A stretch of DNA of 50,257 nt from Alphaproteobacteria bacterium (GTDB lineage: Bacteria; Pseudomonadota; Alphaproteobacteria; Micropepsales; Micropepsaceae): positions 113,635 through 163,891 of the forward strand of contig JAHFQC010000006.1 of assembly GCA_023259375.1 (NCBI GenBank), given 5' to 3'. Position 1 is the first letter of the stretch. Each line of letters opens with the position of its first letter. The notes beneath the pieces were generated by a model. That model ran no database searches and had not been told where the DNA came from. It was given only the letters and a program-made list of their open reading frames with translations. Below are positions 7,723 through 18,846 of this stretch, piece after piece. The position numbers were made by a program, and so were the translations under genes.

Positions 7723-9597
7723 TTAGAATTCAGTCCAGTCGTCGCTGGCGGCCTCGGCAGGCTTAGCGGCGGCGCCACCTCCGGCCGCGGCGACCTTCAC
7801 CGCCGGCTTGCGCGCGGGCGCGAGACGCTGTGGTGAGGAACGTTGCGGGGCTGCGTGTGCCGCCGGTGATGCCAAGTGGGCTTCCCCGACCGAGAAGAAG
7901 CCGATGAGTTCGGTGAGTGCCTTGGTTTCGCCGGCCATGTTGCGGGCGGCGGCAGTCGATTCTTCGACCATGGCGGCGTTCTGCTGCGTGACCTGGTCCA
8001 TTTGGCTTACCGCCGCGTTGACCTGCTCGATTCCGGTCGACTGCTGCTCGGCGGCTTGCGCCATTTCTCCGACCAGGGCGTTGATCTGCAGCACCTGATC
8101 GACAATCCGCTTCAAGGCCGTGCCGGTTTCGCCGACATATTTCACGCCGTCGCCGACATGCTCGCTGGAGGTGTTGATCAGCGCCTTGATCTGCTTGGCC
8201 GCTTCGCTCGAACGCTGGGCCAGCGAACGCACTTCGCTGGCGACCACCGCAAAGCCCTTGCCGGCTTCACCGGCGCGCGCCGCTTCGACGCCCGCGTTCA
8301 AGGCGAGCAGGTTGGTCTGGAAGGCGATCTCGTCGATGACGCCGATGATGTCGGTGATCTGCTTCGACGACTGGGCAATGGCGTCCATCGCCTTCACCGC
8401 GGTTTCGACCACGCGGCCGCCGTTTTCGGCCGCGTCCTTGGCACCGACCACGCTATGCGAGGCTTCTTTGGCGTTGGTGGCGGTCTTCTTGACGGTCGCG
8501 GTGATCTCTTCGAGCGCCGCAGCGGTTTCTTCGAGAGAAGCTGCCTGCTGTTCGGTGCGATGCGACAGGTCGTCGGCGGCAGTCGCGATTTCGCTGGCGT
8601 TGTTGTCGATCTGATGCGTTGAGGTCAGGACGTTCTTCACGGTTTCCTGCAGCCGCGTCATCGCCAGATTGAAATCTTCCTTGAGCTTGGCAAACGCGCC
8701 GGTCAACTCGGCGGTGACGCGATGGGTAAGGTCACCCTTGGCAAGATGGTCAAGGCCGGTGCCGATCGAAGAAACGATCACCTGCGTCTGTTCTTCCTTG
8801 GCCCGTTCGGCCGCTGCCAACTGGTTCTTGAAGGCGGTCATGGTTCCGGCCAGCTTGCCGATCTCGTCCTGCTGGTCGGCATGAGGTACGTGAACCGTGA
8901 GATTGCCGTTGGCGAGTTCGCTCATGGCGTCCGTCATCCGGGTCAGCGGATCGGAAATGCCTCGCACTAGAACATAACCGGCTCCGGCGCAGAACACGGC
9001 CGCAAGACCGAGCGCAATGTAGATCAACAGCCGCGCACTGCTGGCGACATCCTCGCCGCGCTGGCCGGCAACGTCGCTGCCGTTATCGTTGTATTTCACG
9101 TCGGCATCGACAGCTTTCATGAGCTTGTCGAAGGCGGCCCGCATCGGTCCCTGATAGTAAGCCGCGGCGGCGGCCTGGCCTTCGGTCTTCAGCTTTTCGG
9201 CCAACGTGGCTTGCAGCGGTTCGTAAGCGGCGCTGGCTTCTGCGATCTTCTCCATCAGGGCGCGTTCGGCTTCACCTGCCTGAAGACCCTGGTATGTCTT
9301 CCAGGCTTTGTCCGCATCGCCGGCAAAGGTGCGCAAACGGTCGGCGGACTTCGCGCGCTGCTCGTCGGAGGTGGTCAAGAGATAGCTGGACTGGTTGGCG
9401 CGATAGCGCATGATCGCGTACTTGTACTGCCCGAGATAGCGGATCGACGGCATCCAGTCGGCGCGAATTTCGCTGGATACGTCGGTGAGCTTGGAGAGAT
9501 TACTTTGCGCAAACAGGCCCAATGCGACCGTAACGGTGAGGACCAGAGCAAATACACCGATCAGCTTCTTGCTGACCGAAAGATCTTTGAACGTCAT
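7723..9597 (-). CDS. Methyl-accepting chemotaxis protein with CheR/CheB tether
   Basis: About 624 residues from the preferred start [12 protein letters not shown] (9597); an upstream in-frame start at 9723 would add 42 residues of non-conserved sequence. A first membrane segment (about 13-32) is followed by a four-helix-bundle periplasmic sensor and a second membrane segment (about 192-212). Two HAMP units come next ([18 protein letters not shown] and [13 protein letters not shown]). The long signalling hairpin has its tip at [20 protein letters not shown]. The protein ends in DWTEF, close to the NWETF pentapeptide that tethers CheR and CheB in enteric receptors. It sits alone, without other che genes in the window, and the ligand is unknown. 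Confidence 0.95.
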   Translation of the reverse strand: MTFKDLSVSKKLIGVFALVLTVTVALGLFAQSNLSKLTDVSSEIRADWMPSIRYLGQYKYAIMRYRANQSSYLLTTSDEQRAKSADRLRTFAGDADKAWKTYQGLQAGEAERALMEKIAEASAAYEPLQATLAEKLKTEGQAAAAAYYQGPMRAAFDKLMKAVDADVKYNDNGSDVAGQRGEDVASSARLLIYIALGLAAVFCAGAGYVLVRGISDPLTRMTDAMSELANGNLTVHVPHADQQDEIGKLAGTMTAFKNQLAAAERAKEEQTQVIVSSIGTGLDHLAKGDLTHRVTAELTGAFAKLKEDFNLAMTRLQETVKNVLTSTHQIDNNASEIATAADDLSHRTEQQAASLEETAAALEEITATVKKTATNAKEASHSVVGAKDAAENGGRVVETAVKAMDAIAQSSKQITDIIGVIDEIAFQTNLLALNAGVEAARAGEAGKGFAVVASEVRSLAQRSSEAAKQIKALINTSSEHVGDGVKYVGETGTALKRIVDQVLQINALVGEMAQAAEQQSTGIEQVNAAVSQMDQVTQQNAAMVEESTAAARNMAGETKALTELIGFFSVGEAHLASPAAHAAPQRSSPQRLAPARKPAVKVAAAGGGAAAKPAEAASDDWTEF

Positions 9598-9933
9598 AAC
9601 TGAGACCCCGTCGTTGCGGCGTGCCCGTCGCAAGTTTCTGTGGTAACGAGAATCCCGCGGATTCATTGAAAAGATGTATAGTTCCCTGGTGAACGAATTC
9701 AGGTCGTCGCGCAGTAATCGCAATGAAAAATGAAAACGTATGGTTGCGAAACGGACCAGTAGGCGTCCGGAAACTCAGGAATTACTTGGAAAAATCGGCG
9801 GTACGGAAAAACACTTATACTTCGTCGGTTGCGAATTCTTTGGCTGCAACGGGCAATTAAAAACTGTCCCATAAAGAAAACGCCTCCCCCTCAGGAGAAG
9901 GGGAGGCGCTGTATTCGGGTTCGGTAAAACCGA
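9598..9933. other. Gap between chemoreceptor and ahcY
   Basis: Besides the ahcY terminator (9872-9908), the stretch should hold the chemoreceptor promoter and leader. It is AT-richer than its surroundings around 9720-9860. I see no clear sigma-70 or flagellar-type promoter match and no gene. Confidence 0.5.
9872..9908 (-). terminator. Terminator of ahcY
   Basis: CGCCTCCCC (9881-9889) and GGGGAGGCG (9900-9908) form a perfect 9-bp stem, followed on the minus strand by TTTTCTTT. It lies 25 nt beyond the ahcY stop. Confidence 0.88.
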
Positions 9934-11331
<1,398 letters not shown>

Positions 11332-11394
11332 GGCGGCGGGTCCTTTCAGTTCTGGGCGCCGTCTTTACCAGCGCCTCCGGGGTCGAGCAAGCAG

Positions 11395-11416
11395 CATATA
11401 AAGAAATATGCATATG
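11395..11416. promoter_or_regulatory. AT-rich near-palindrome upstream of ahcY
   Basis: A 22-bp AT-rich block starting CATATAAAG and ending CATATG stands out in a GC-rich leader about 65 bp upstream of ahcY, with matching outer ends (CATAT / ATATG). SAH-cycle genes in many proteobacteria are controlled by the ArsR-family regulator SahR from AT-rich palindromes next to ahcY. Whether this particular block is such a site is a guess from position and composition. Confidence 0.4.
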
Positions 11417-11522
11417 TTTATTTGCCTGGGGTGCTGGGTGCGGCAATTCTGGCGTGCGGCGGCCCCGTCTGGCGCCGGAAAACGGGGGTAAAGTGCCCCG
11501 GAGTGGTAGTGGGGGGCGCACC

Positions 11523-13097
11523 ATGTCGAAATCCTGGATTGCTGCATTTCTTGCGGTCGCGGCGGCGGCAGTGCCCGCCGCGGGGGCGGATCTCATGGAC
11601 AAGCTGGTCTGTGAGAAGCCGGCGCAGTTGCCGATGATTGTCCCCTCGGGGCAATTCGACGGCTGGTTCAACGACAAAATTCCCGAGCTGCTCAGCAAGC
11701 TGTCGTCGTCGGTCTATCGGAATGCGACGGCGCGCGTGATGGGCGAGCGCTACGAGCATGGCGAAGGCGCGGCGCGCGATCCCGCCAAGGCGGTCGAGTG
11801 GTATCGCAAGGCCGCTTTGATCGAGAAAGATGGACGCGTGATCCCCGGCGATGGCTTCGCGATGCGCCGCCTGGGCGAAATGTATCGTGTTGGTGTTGGC
11901 GTGGCGCGCGACGAGAAGCGGGCTGATGTGCTGTTGAAATGTGCCACGCTGCAGGGCGGCGACCGCTCGATGGTGCCTCAGGAGCCGGCCTACTTCGATC
12001 AGTTCAAGGAGACGGGCCCGGAACCGGCGGCGGCGCCATCGACATTGTTCGATCGCGAGATTGCACTCTATTCCTTGCCGCAGAGGGTTTTTGCGCTGGC
12101 CTGGAGCCCGGACGGCGGCCGTTTGGCCGTGTCCTTCGAAGATGACCACCAGATCACATTGCTTGATGCGCACAGCGGCAAGCGGCTCTGGACCGTGGAG
12201 AGGAAACTCTCGAGCCCGGCCGCAAAGCCGGTGCTGGCTTTTTCACCGGACAGAAGCCGGCTCTACATCAGATCGGCAACGGCTTCCCGCGCCACGCCCA
12301 CCGAGATCGTTTCGGTCCTGTCCGCACGCACCGGAGAGATCGAACGAACCCTGTCGAACGGTGATGAAGCGAAGCTCGGCCTGGCCGTCGCCATGGCCCT
12401 CGCGTCGTCGGGAGAGCGGTTGTTTGTCGTCCCCGGCGGACTTGGCAACGCGGTGGTGTCGTTCGACACGGCAAGCTGGACCGCAACCAAAATCATCACG
12501 TTGCCGAACCTGCGGCCCGAGACCGGCAAGGGCTTCAGCACGGCTCGCCTTGCGCTGGACGAGCGGCGTGGAATGCTGTTCTGGACCCATCAGGGCATGG
12601 TGCAGCCGATCCCGCTCAAAGGTGGAAAGCCGATGCCGCAATTCCAGGCCTTCCAACTGAATGTCGAGGCCATGCAGATCAATCCGACGACCGGCGAGCT
12701 GGTGGTTGGCGGCAATGCCAGCTTTGAGACGTCGCGCATCAATCCGAGCAACGAACCCGAGGCGGTCTTCCGCTCGTACCACGACGCGAGTGCCACGCTG
12801 GTCCGCGCCTTCGATCCTCTGTCGGGAAAGCAAACCAAGGTCTATTTGGCACCCGGCACGGATGTCGGCGGGGTCGCGGTATCGCCGGACGGCAAGTTCA
12901 TCGCCGCCACCAAGGGCAGCACCTTCAAAACGGGGGGGCCTTCCTATCTGCATCTGTGGGACGCCGCGACGGGCAGGCTTCTGGCTAGCCGGGATATGGG
13001 TCATGCCTCGATGAGCGATGTCGGGTTCAGCCCGGACGGCAAGCAGCTTTGTTTCGCCGAGGGCAACACGGTTCACATCATCGAAATGGCGCCCTGA
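11523..13097 (+). CDS. Secreted Sel1-repeat / beta-propeller protein
   Basis: 524 residues from the ATG at 11523, which starts a signal peptide (MSKSWIAAFLAVAAAAVPAAGA). Residues about 55-145 hold two Sel1-like repeats (MGERYEHGEGAARDPAKAVE and MRRLGEMYRVGVGVARDEKR). From about 175 to the end are WD40-like blades, such as VFALAWSPDGGRLAVSFED, VLAFSPDRSRLYI, VGGVAVSPDGKFIAATKG and SDVGFSPDGKQLCFAEG. Both repeat types mediate protein contacts, so a periplasmic scaffold or inhibitor-type role is plausible, but no function can be assigned. It is divergent from ahcY and stands alone. The fusion of a short Sel1 block with a propeller is unusual. Confidence 0.8.
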   Translation: MSKSWIAAFLAVAAAAVPAAGADLMDKLVCEKPAQLPMIVPSGQFDGWFNDKIPELLSKLSSSVYRNATARVMGERYEHGEGAARDPAKAVEWYRKAALIEKDGRVIPGDGFAMRRLGEMYRVGVGVARDEKRADVLLKCATLQGGDRSMVPQEPAYFDQFKETGPEPAAAPSTLFDREIALYSLPQRVFALAWSPDGGRLAVSFEDDHQITLLDAHSGKRLWTVERKLSSPAAKPVLAFSPDRSRLYIRSATASRATPTEIVSVLSARTGEIERTLSNGDEAKLGLAVAMALASSGERLFVVPGGLGNAVVSFDTASWTATKIITLPNLRPETGKGFSTARLALDERRGMLFWTHQGMVQPIPLKGGKPMPQFQAFQLNVEAMQINPTTGELVVGGNASFETSRINPSNEPEAVFRSYHDASATLVRAFDPLSGKQTKVYLAPGTDVGGVAVSPDGKFIAATKGSTFKTGGPSYLHLWDAATGRLLASRDMGHASMSDVGFSPDGKQLCFAEGNTVHIIEMAP

Positions 13098-13999
13098 ATC
13101 TATACAACTGCGACGCAATCGCATAAATGTGGCGTCGGGGCGGGCTCGGAGAAGGATGCATGAGCTGGCCCCTGGAACTTTGGCGGCGATCGAGCAGGTT
13201 TCGACATCGCTGCACAAAGCCGGCAGGACCTCGCCGCATGTGCTTGATGCCACCCTCAGGCACACCGAGGGGAGGAGACACAACCGATCGATGGAAACCG
13301 GCTGCGGCGCGACCACCCTTCTGCTTCCCATCTCTGTCGCGCGCAACGCAAAGACCCTGAAGCGGTATCTGCCGAGTCGGGTGTTCGGCCGCCTCAAGAC
13401 TCTGTGGCGGCGATAGTGCCGACTCAAGTGCGCTGCTGAACGCTTGAAGTCGTGCCGGATTCGCGCCGCGGTGGCACCCGCGCGTCCGAAAAAGAGGCAT
13501 CGAGCGGGCAAATATGGCGAAGACGGGCAGGGATGCGCCACATTATTATGCATCTTTGCCGCATGGTTTCCCCCACGTTATCGCCAAAACCGGAAAATCG
13601 ACCCTTCTAGAGGCATGTTTAAACGAATGTAACCGGGTTTTGCTGCCCTTGCGCAATTATAATTCAATTCTGATGAGTGTGGCAGGAACCATAATAAAAA
13701 TCCAATCGATCCATAACGGCTTTGGAATGGCTGTATCGGGGGAACTGCGGATACTCATCCCACAACGGAGACCCCATTTTATTGGGTGTTTTCGATGCCG
13801 GAATACCGGCGCTGCTCGGCCATGAGGCGAGGAGTTTGGAATAAATGTCTCGTCCGCACTTCAATAAGGTCTTTTTAAGATGCTTCCAAATGGCATCTTT
13901 TAACGGGCTTATGGGTCGATAGACTGCAAGAGACAAGCGAACACGTTTCCGCCGCCCAAGAACAAACAAGACGACGGAAGCCGATAAGGAGAATGCACA
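13098..13999. other. 900-nt region upstream of pflB
   Basis: No convincing gene. Composition changes at about 13520: the next 400 nt are clearly AT-richer than the coding DNA around them. They contain possible -10 elements (TATAAT 13658-13663, CATAAT near 13693) and a hairpin (13877-13899). I searched for an FNR/FixK-type TTGAT-N4-ATCAA box and did not find one. The region probably holds the pflB promoter and a leader of roughly 100-330 nt. Confidence 0.5.
13877..13899. promoter_or_regulatory. Hairpin in the pflB leader
   Basis: AAGATGC (13877-13883), a 9-nt loop and GCATCTT (13893-13899) form a perfect 7-bp stem flanked by T-tract on the left and TTTTAA on the right, about 100 nt before the pflB start. 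It could act as an attenuator or terminator in either direction, or stabilise the mRNA end. Confidence 0.4.
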
Positions 14000-16264
14000 G
14001 TGGATCGCGTTACGCCCCAAGTGTTGGATAGTGAGTTGAGCTTGGCCCGCCCGGCCTTCGCAGGAACCTCGTGGAAGCACGAGATCAATGTCCGCGACTT
14101 CATCCAGAACAACGTCACGCCTTACACCGGCGACGAGACCTTCCTGGCCTCGCCGACCGAACGCACTCTGGCCCTGTGGAAGCAGGTCTTGAAGCTCATG
14201 GAAGAAGAGCGCGCGAAGAAGGGCACGCTCGACATGGACACCGAGATCGTCTCGACCATCACCTCGCACGAGCCTGGCTACATCGATAAGCCGCTCGAGC
14301 AGATTGTCGGCCTGCAGACCGACAAGCCCCTCAAGCGCGCACTGATGCCGTTCGGCGGCATCAAGATCGCCGAGAAGGCCGCTGCCGCCTACGGCTACAA
14401 GGTGTCGAAGTCGGTTCATGACGTCTTCACCTATTATCGCAAGACGCATAACGACGGCGTCTTCGACGGCTATACCGAGAACGTCCGCAAGGCCCGTTCG
14501 GCCCACTTGTTGACCGGTCTGCCGGATGGCTACGGCCGCGGCCGCATCATCGGCGACTATCGCCGCGTCGCCCTATACGGCATCGATCGCCTGATCGAGG
14601 ATCGCAAGGTTCAGCACGCCGCTCTCGACCACAACATCAACGAAGAGACCATCCGTCTTCGCGAAGAACTGTCGGAACAGCTCCGCGCTTTGAACGAACT
14701 GAAGGCGATGGCGGCCTCCTATGGTTGCGACATTTCCAAGCCCGCCCGGAACGCCAAGGAAGCGGTGCAGTGGACCTATTTCGGCTACCTCGCTTCGGTG
14801 AAGGAGCAGAACGGCGCCGCCATGTCGCTCGGCCGCGTTTCCACTTTCCTCGACATCTTCATTGAGCGTGATCTCGACGCCGGACTGATCACCGAGACCG
14901 AGGCGCAGGAATACATCGATCACCTGATCATGAAGCTCCGGATGATCCGCTTCGCGCGCACCCCGGAATACAATGATCTGTTCTCGGGCGACCCGGTGTG
15001 GGTGACCGAATCGATCGGCGGTATGGGCATTGACGGCCGCACTTTGGTGACCAAGACTTCGTTCCGGTTCCTTCACACGCTGACCAACCTCGGCCCGGCG
15101 CCGGAGCCGAACCTGACGGTTCTGTGGTCGAACAACCTGCCGGACGCGTTCAAGAAGTATTGCGCCCATATGTCGATCACGTCGTCCGCGATCCAGTACG
15201 AGAACGACGACTTGATGCGTCCGTATTGGGGCGACGACTACGGCATCGCCTGCTGCGTCTCCGCCATGCGGATCGGCAAGCAGATGCAGTTCTTCGGCGC
15301 CCGCGCCAACCTCGCCAAGACGCTGCTCTACGCGATCAACGGCGGCCGCGACGAAATCAGCGGCAAGCAGGTCGGCCCGGCGATGCAGCCGGTCAGCGGC
15401 GACGTGTTGAAGTTCGACGAAGTCATGCCGAAGTTCGACGCGATGATGGACTACGTCGCGCAGACCTACATGGATGCGCTGAACGTCATCCACTACATGC
15501 ACGACAAGTATTGCTATGAGCGCATCGAGATGGCGCTGCATGACCGCGACATTCTGCGCACGATGGCTTGCGGTATTGCCGGCCTGTCGATCGTGACCGA
15601 CTCGCTGTCGGCCATGAAATACGCCACCGTGAAGGTGAAGCGCGACAACCGTGGTCTGGCCGTCGACTTCGAGACCGAGGGCGAATACCCGTGCTACGGC
15701 AACAACGACGATCGGGTTGACGCGATCGCGGTGGATCTGGTCGAGCGCTTCATGAAGAAGCTCAAGAACCTCAAGACCTATCGCAATGCGATGCCGACAC
15801 AGTCGATCCTGACCATCACTTCCAATGTGGTGTACGGCAAGAACACAGGAACGACACCAGATGGCCGCAAAGGTGGCGAACCTTTCGCGCCGGGCGCGAA
15901 TCCGATGCATGGCCGCGACAAGAAGGGCGCCCTGGCGTCACTTTCCTCCGTCGCCAAACTGCCGTATCAGCACTCGCAAGACGGCATTTCCAATACCTTC
16001 TCGATTATCCCCGGCGCGCTGGGCAAAACCAATCACGGGCGCAAGGACAATCTGGCGGGCTTGTTGGACGGTTATTTCATGAGTGGTGGTCACCACCTCA
16101 ACGTCAATGTCTTCGCTCGTGAGACATTGATGGATGCGATGGATCATCCTGAGAAATATCCGCAGCTCACTATCCGCGTCTCGGGCTATGCTGTGAACTT
16201 CATCAAGTTGACGCGGGAACAGCAACTGGACGTCATTCACAGGACGTTCCATCAGTGCGTCTGA
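14000..16264 (+). CDS. pflB: Formate C-acetyltransferase (pyruvate formate-lyase)
   Basis: 754 residues, close to E. coli PflB (760). The enzyme converts pyruvate and CoA to acetyl-CoA and formate without oxygen, using a glycyl radical. The catalytic cysteine pair is C418-C419 (GIACCVSAM), the same numbers as in E. coli. The radical glycine is G729 in RVSGYAVNF near the C-terminus. Other family blocks are present ([76 protein letters not shown]). The start is GTG at 14000 with AAGGAGAA six bases upstream. The activase gene follows 18 nt later. No focA, adhE or hydrogenase genes are seen in the window. Confidence 0.98.
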   Translation: MDRVTPQVLDSELSLARPAFAGTSWKHEINVRDFIQNNVTPYTGDETFLASPTERTLALWKQVLKLMEEERAKKGTLDMDTEIVSTITSHEPGYIDKPLEQIVGLQTDKPLKRALMPFGGIKIAEKAAAAYGYKVSKSVHDVFTYYRKTHNDGVFDGYTENVRKARSAHLLTGLPDGYGRGRIIGDYRRVALYGIDRLIEDRKVQHAALDHNINEETIRLREELSEQLRALNELKAMAASYGCDISKPARNAKEAVQWTYFGYLASVKEQNGAAMSLGRVSTFLDIFIERDLDAGLITETEAQEYIDHLIMKLRMIRFARTPEYNDLFSGDPVWVTESIGGMGIDGRTLVTKTSFRFLHTLTNLGPAPEPNLTVLWSNNLPDAFKKYCAHMSITSSAIQYENDDLMRPYWGDDYGIACCVSAMRIGKQMQFFGARANLAKTLLYAINGGRDEISGKQVGPAMQPVSGDVLKFDEVMPKFDAMMDYVAQTYMDALNVIHYMHDKYCYERIEMALHDRDILRTMACGIAGLSIVTDSLSAMKYATVKVKRDNRGLAVDFETEGEYPCYGNNDDRVDAIAVDLVERFMKKLKNLKTYRNAMPTQSILTITSNVVYGKNTGTTPDGRKGGEPFAPGANPMHGRDKKGALASLSSVAKLPYQHSQDGISNTFSIIPGALGKTNHGRKDNLAGLLDGYFMSGGHHLNVNVFARETLMDAMDHPEKYPQLTIRVSGYAVNFIKLTREQQLDVIHRTFHQCV

Positions 16265-16282
16265 TCTGAGGGGTTACGCGTC

Positions 16283-17026
16283 GTGCATAGTATGAGTGTC
16301 AATGTCGAAGGGTATGTCCACTCCGTTGAAACCGGCGGAGCGGTAGACGGGCCGGGCCTGCGTTTTGTGGTGTTCCTGTCGGGATGCCAGCTGCGGTGCC
16401 TGTACTGTCATAACCCTGACACATGGCACATGAAGGACGCCAAGAAGACGGGCGTGGCGCATCTCCTCAATGAGGTGCTGCTCTACGCCCACTACTTGAA
16501 GCGGACCGGCGGTGGCGTGACGTGCACGGGCGGCGAACCGCTCACGCAGCCGGAGTTCGTCACCGCATTCTTCCAGGGCTGCAAGGCTATGGGACTGCAC
16601 ACGGCGCTCGACACCAACGGCTTCCTCGGCGAACACGCCAACGATGCTTTGCTCAACGCCACCGATCTGGTGTTGCTCGACATCAAGGCGTGGGATCCAG
16701 GCGTCTACAAAGGCCTGACCGGCGTCGAACTTGCGCCGACGCTGCGCTTTGCCGAACGGCTGGCCGAAATGGGCAAGCCGACTTGGCTGCGTTACGTCCT
16801 GGTCCCGGGCTGGACCGACAACCTCGAACACGTCACCGAGCTGGCGGAATATGCGGCCAAGCTCAAGATAGAAAAGGTCGAGGTGCTGCCGTTCCACAAG
16901 ATGGGCGAGCCGAAATGGGAAGCGCTGAAGATTCCCTATCAGCTCAAGGACACCCAGCCGCCGGAGCCCGAACTGATTGCGCATGTGAAGGAGATTTTCG
17001 TCTCCTACGGGCTGAAAACGGTGTAA
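16283..17026 (+). CDS. pflA: Pyruvate formate-lyase-activating enzyme (radical SAM)
   Basis: 247 residues, the normal family length. It uses S-adenosylmethionine and a [4Fe-4S] cluster to abstract hydrogen from the glycine of PflB. The cluster motif CX3CX2C is C35-QLR-C39-LY-C42, preceded by GAVDGPGLRFVVFLSG. The GGGVTCTGGEP block and TNGFLG follow, as expected for radical-SAM activases. GAGGGG at 16268-16273 lies nine bases before the GTG at 16283, which favours that start over the ATG three codons later. It forms an operon with pflB and is followed by a strong terminator. Confidence 0.97.
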   Translation: MHSMSVNVEGYVHSVETGGAVDGPGLRFVVFLSGCQLRCLYCHNPDTWHMKDAKKTGVAHLLNEVLLYAHYLKRTGGGVTCTGGEPLTQPEFVTAFFQGCKAMGLHTALDTNGFLGEHANDALLNATDLVLLDIKAWDPGVYKGLTGVELAPTLRFAERLAEMGKPTWLRYVLVPGWTDNLEHVTELAEYAAKLKIEKVEVLPFHKMGEPKWEALKIPYQLKDTQPPEPELIAHVKEIFVSYGLKTV

Positions 17027-17051
17027 AGAATTCCAATTGGTAGTGTCGAAT

Positions 17052-17081
17052 CGGCCGGGAGCAATCCCGGCCGTTTTCGTT
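17052..17081 (+). terminator. Terminator of the pflBA operon
   Basis: CGGCCGGGA (17052-17060), loop GCAA and TCCCGGCCG form a perfect 9-bp stem, followed by TTTTCGTTT. Confidence 0.92.
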
Positions 17082-17086
17082 TCGGG

Positions 17087-17494
17087 TTATGCGGCGCCGC
17101 GCCGGCTGTTGAAGTAGGCAAACAGGAACAGCACGAGCAGCGTCACCGGCAAGATGATGCCGATCGGCGTGACGGAATCGGCGACCATGCCGCCGCGATA
17201 GAGAAAGAAATAGCGCGCCGAATTGAGCCCGACGACGACCGGGAAGGCCGTTATTGCCAGCACGCCGCGGCGCTCCATGGGATTGCGATCGGCCCAGACG
17301 AGCAGGATCGTCCATCCCGCCATGAACACGGCGGCGAAGAACTGCGCATAGCGGAATTCCAGGCTGGCGTGAAAGTTCGGCACGCGGTTGAGCGCCGCCC
17401 AGATATCCGAATCGATCAGCGGAATGCAGGCCAGCGCGTCGATGATCGCACCGGTCCAGTATGAGATGCGAAGCCAGAGAATTTTCGAAGGCAT
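17087..17494 (-). CDS. Four-helix membrane protein of unknown function
   Basis: 135 residues with about four hydrophobic segments: near 9-27, 50-66, 78-95 and 109-127 (IGIILPVTLLVLFLFAYF). There is no recognised catalytic motif. AAGGAG lies six to seven bases before the ATG at 17494. It is the last gene of a minus-strand series that also contains the esterase-like hydrolase, the RHH-like gene and the LacI regulator; whether they share a transcript is unclear because the gaps are 77-130 nt. Confidence 0.75.
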   Translation of the reverse strand: MPSKILWLRISYWTGAIIDALACIPLIDSDIWAALNRVPNFHASLEFRYAQFFAAVFMAGWTILLVWADRNPMERRGVLAITAFPVVVGLNSARYFFLYRGGMVADSVTPIGIILPVTLLVLFLFAYFNSRRGAA

Positions 17495-17571
17495 TGGAGT
17501 CTCCTTGGGTGCAAGAATCCCGTCCCGTCCGCGTGATCGCGAACGGGTTGGCGGGACGGTTGAAAAAATCG

Positions 17572-18456
17572 CTAGTCTTGTTTCGCCAGCCAGTTCGCAA
17601 ACAGCGCCGGCCAGATCCGGTCTTCACCGATCGCGCGCATGCCGAATCCGTGATCGGCGCCCTTGATCAGGTGGAATTCGCAGCGGCCTCCGGCTTTGGT
17701 AACGGCCGTTGCGATGCGGATGCCGTGTTCGGCGGAAACGTGACGGTCGGAATCGCCGTGGATCACGAAGCAGGGCGGCGTGTCGGCCGTGACCGCCGGT
17801 TCGAACGGGTATTTTGCGAGATAGCGCACGGTCGGACTGTCGGGCGGCATATGAACGAGGCCCAGGTCTTCCTTGCGTGGCACGTAGCCGTAAACCACCG
17901 CGAAGAAGTCGGGCCGCGCGCTGAGCGCGTCATTGGCGTCGACGGGTGCATAGACTTTGCGGTCGTAGTAGACGGCCGAAATCGCCGTCAGATTCCCGCC
18001 GGCCGAAAAGCCCAATGCGCCGACCCGCCGTGGCTTGTGAACGGTCTGCCCGCGGACCACGCGGACGGCGCGCTGGATGTCTTGCACGATGACGTCCTCG
18101 CCGTGCGCATGGCCTTCGGACGGCAGGCGGTACTTCAACACGTAGGCATCGACGCCAAGCGTGTTGAGCCAGCGCGCCACCGCTACGCCTTCGGCATCGA
18201 AGACTTCCGCGCGAAAGCCGGAGCCGGGTGAAACGATGATGGCGGTGCCGCTGGAATGCTTGGCGTAGAACGGCGTCAGCGTCGGGTTAGCGATTTGCGA
18301 GACGATACGGTTGCCGTCGGCATCGGTGGTGACGAGCTCCGTTTCCGGCGCATTTTCCGAACCGGGCGCGACACCGGGCCAAAGCGGCAACGCCGGTTCG
18401 GCGCCTGCCAGACTTGCGGTCATGAACAGCGCCGATGTGGCGGTTTTCCAGGTCAT
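17572..18456 (-). CDS. Secreted alpha/beta hydrolase (esterase-like)
   Basis: 294 residues with a signal peptide (MTWKTATSALFMTASLAGA). The mature protein starts ALPLWPGVAPGS, a wording typical of exported esterase-like hydrolases often found with carbohydrate-degrading genes. The triad is visible: Ser151 in GFSAGG, Asp in HGDSDRHVS and His in GADHGFG. An oxyanion-side motif appears as IIVSPGSGF in place of HGGG. The likely activity is hydrolysis of esters, perhaps sugar acetates, in the periplasm; the substrate is inferred only from family habit. AGGAGAG precedes the ATG at 18456. Confidence 0.85.
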   Translation of the reverse strand: MTWKTATSALFMTASLAGAEPALPLWPGVAPGSENAPETELVTTDADGNRIVSQIANPTLTPFYAKHSSGTAIIVSPGSGFRAEVFDAEGVAVARWLNTLGVDAYVLKYRLPSEGHAHGEDVIVQDIQRAVRVVRGQTVHKPRRVGALGFSAGGNLTAISAVYYDRKVYAPVDANDALSARPDFFAVVYGYVPRKEDLGLVHMPPDSPTVRYLAKYPFEPAVTADTPPCFVIHGDSDRHVSAEHGIRIATAVTKAGGRCEFHLIKGADHGFGMRAIGEDRIWPALFANWLAKQD

Positions 18457-18585
18457 GGAACTCTCCTGTCTTGGCGGCCGGGCTTGCGTGATGACGATGC
18501 CGAGCCTGAGAAGGTCATAAGTCTCCCGTGCCCGCTCACGCAGGCGCGCGAGCGGGTGGGGCAGGGTGGCGATGTCGGGCGGGTA

Positions 18586-18846
18586 TTAGTTCTCGCGCTC
18601 GATGAGGTGGTGGCTGTCGCTCGCCTTGAGGTCGAGGCCGTAAACCTCTTTCAGCTTTGCGATCTTCTCGACCATTTCAGGTGAGAACGGGCATTTGCCC
18701 TCGAAGTTATGGAGAGCGATTCCCTCGATGAGGTCGCCCAGGGATATATCCACGTGCTCGGCAATCGCCTTCAGCACTTTGAGGATACGCTTTTCGAGAC
18801 GGATGCCAGTCTGCACGCGCTCGACGACGGGTTTGGTGTCGGTCAT
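18586..18846 (-). CDS. Small ribbon-helix-helix-like protein
   Basis: 86 residues. The N-terminal part, VQTGIRLEKRILKVLKAIAEH then ISLGDLIEGIALHNFEG, has the strand-helix-helix rhythm of RHH DNA-binding proteins (a short strand TGIRLEKR, then two helices). The C-terminus reads PFSPEMVEKIAKLKEVYGLDL. I know similar short proteins only as hypothetical ones. There is no clear ribosome site, and a promoter whose -10 lies about 10 nt before the ATG suggests a nearly leaderless mRNA. GGTACC repeats cover that promoter, consistent with autoregulation if the protein does bind DNA. Confidence 0.75.
   Translation of the reverse strand: MTDTKPVVERVQTGIRLEKRILKVLKAIAEHVDISLGDLIEGIALHNFEGKCPFSPEMVEKIAKLKEVYGLDLKASDSHHLIEREN

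Noticed and set aside
13078-13553. Overlapping small frames between the propeller gene and pflB
   Set aside because: They overlap each other on both strands, lack ribosome sites, and have no conserved-looking segments.
17521-17558. CGTCCCG / CGGGACG inverted repeat upstream of the small membrane gene
   Set aside because: The loop is long (24 nt), and the A/T-tract is on the wrong side for a terminator of the minus-strand hydrolase gene.
18531-18556. CCCGCTC / GAGCGGG hairpin after the RHH-like gene
   Set aside because: Seven-bp stem with a 12-nt loop but no T-tract; too weak to call as a terminator.
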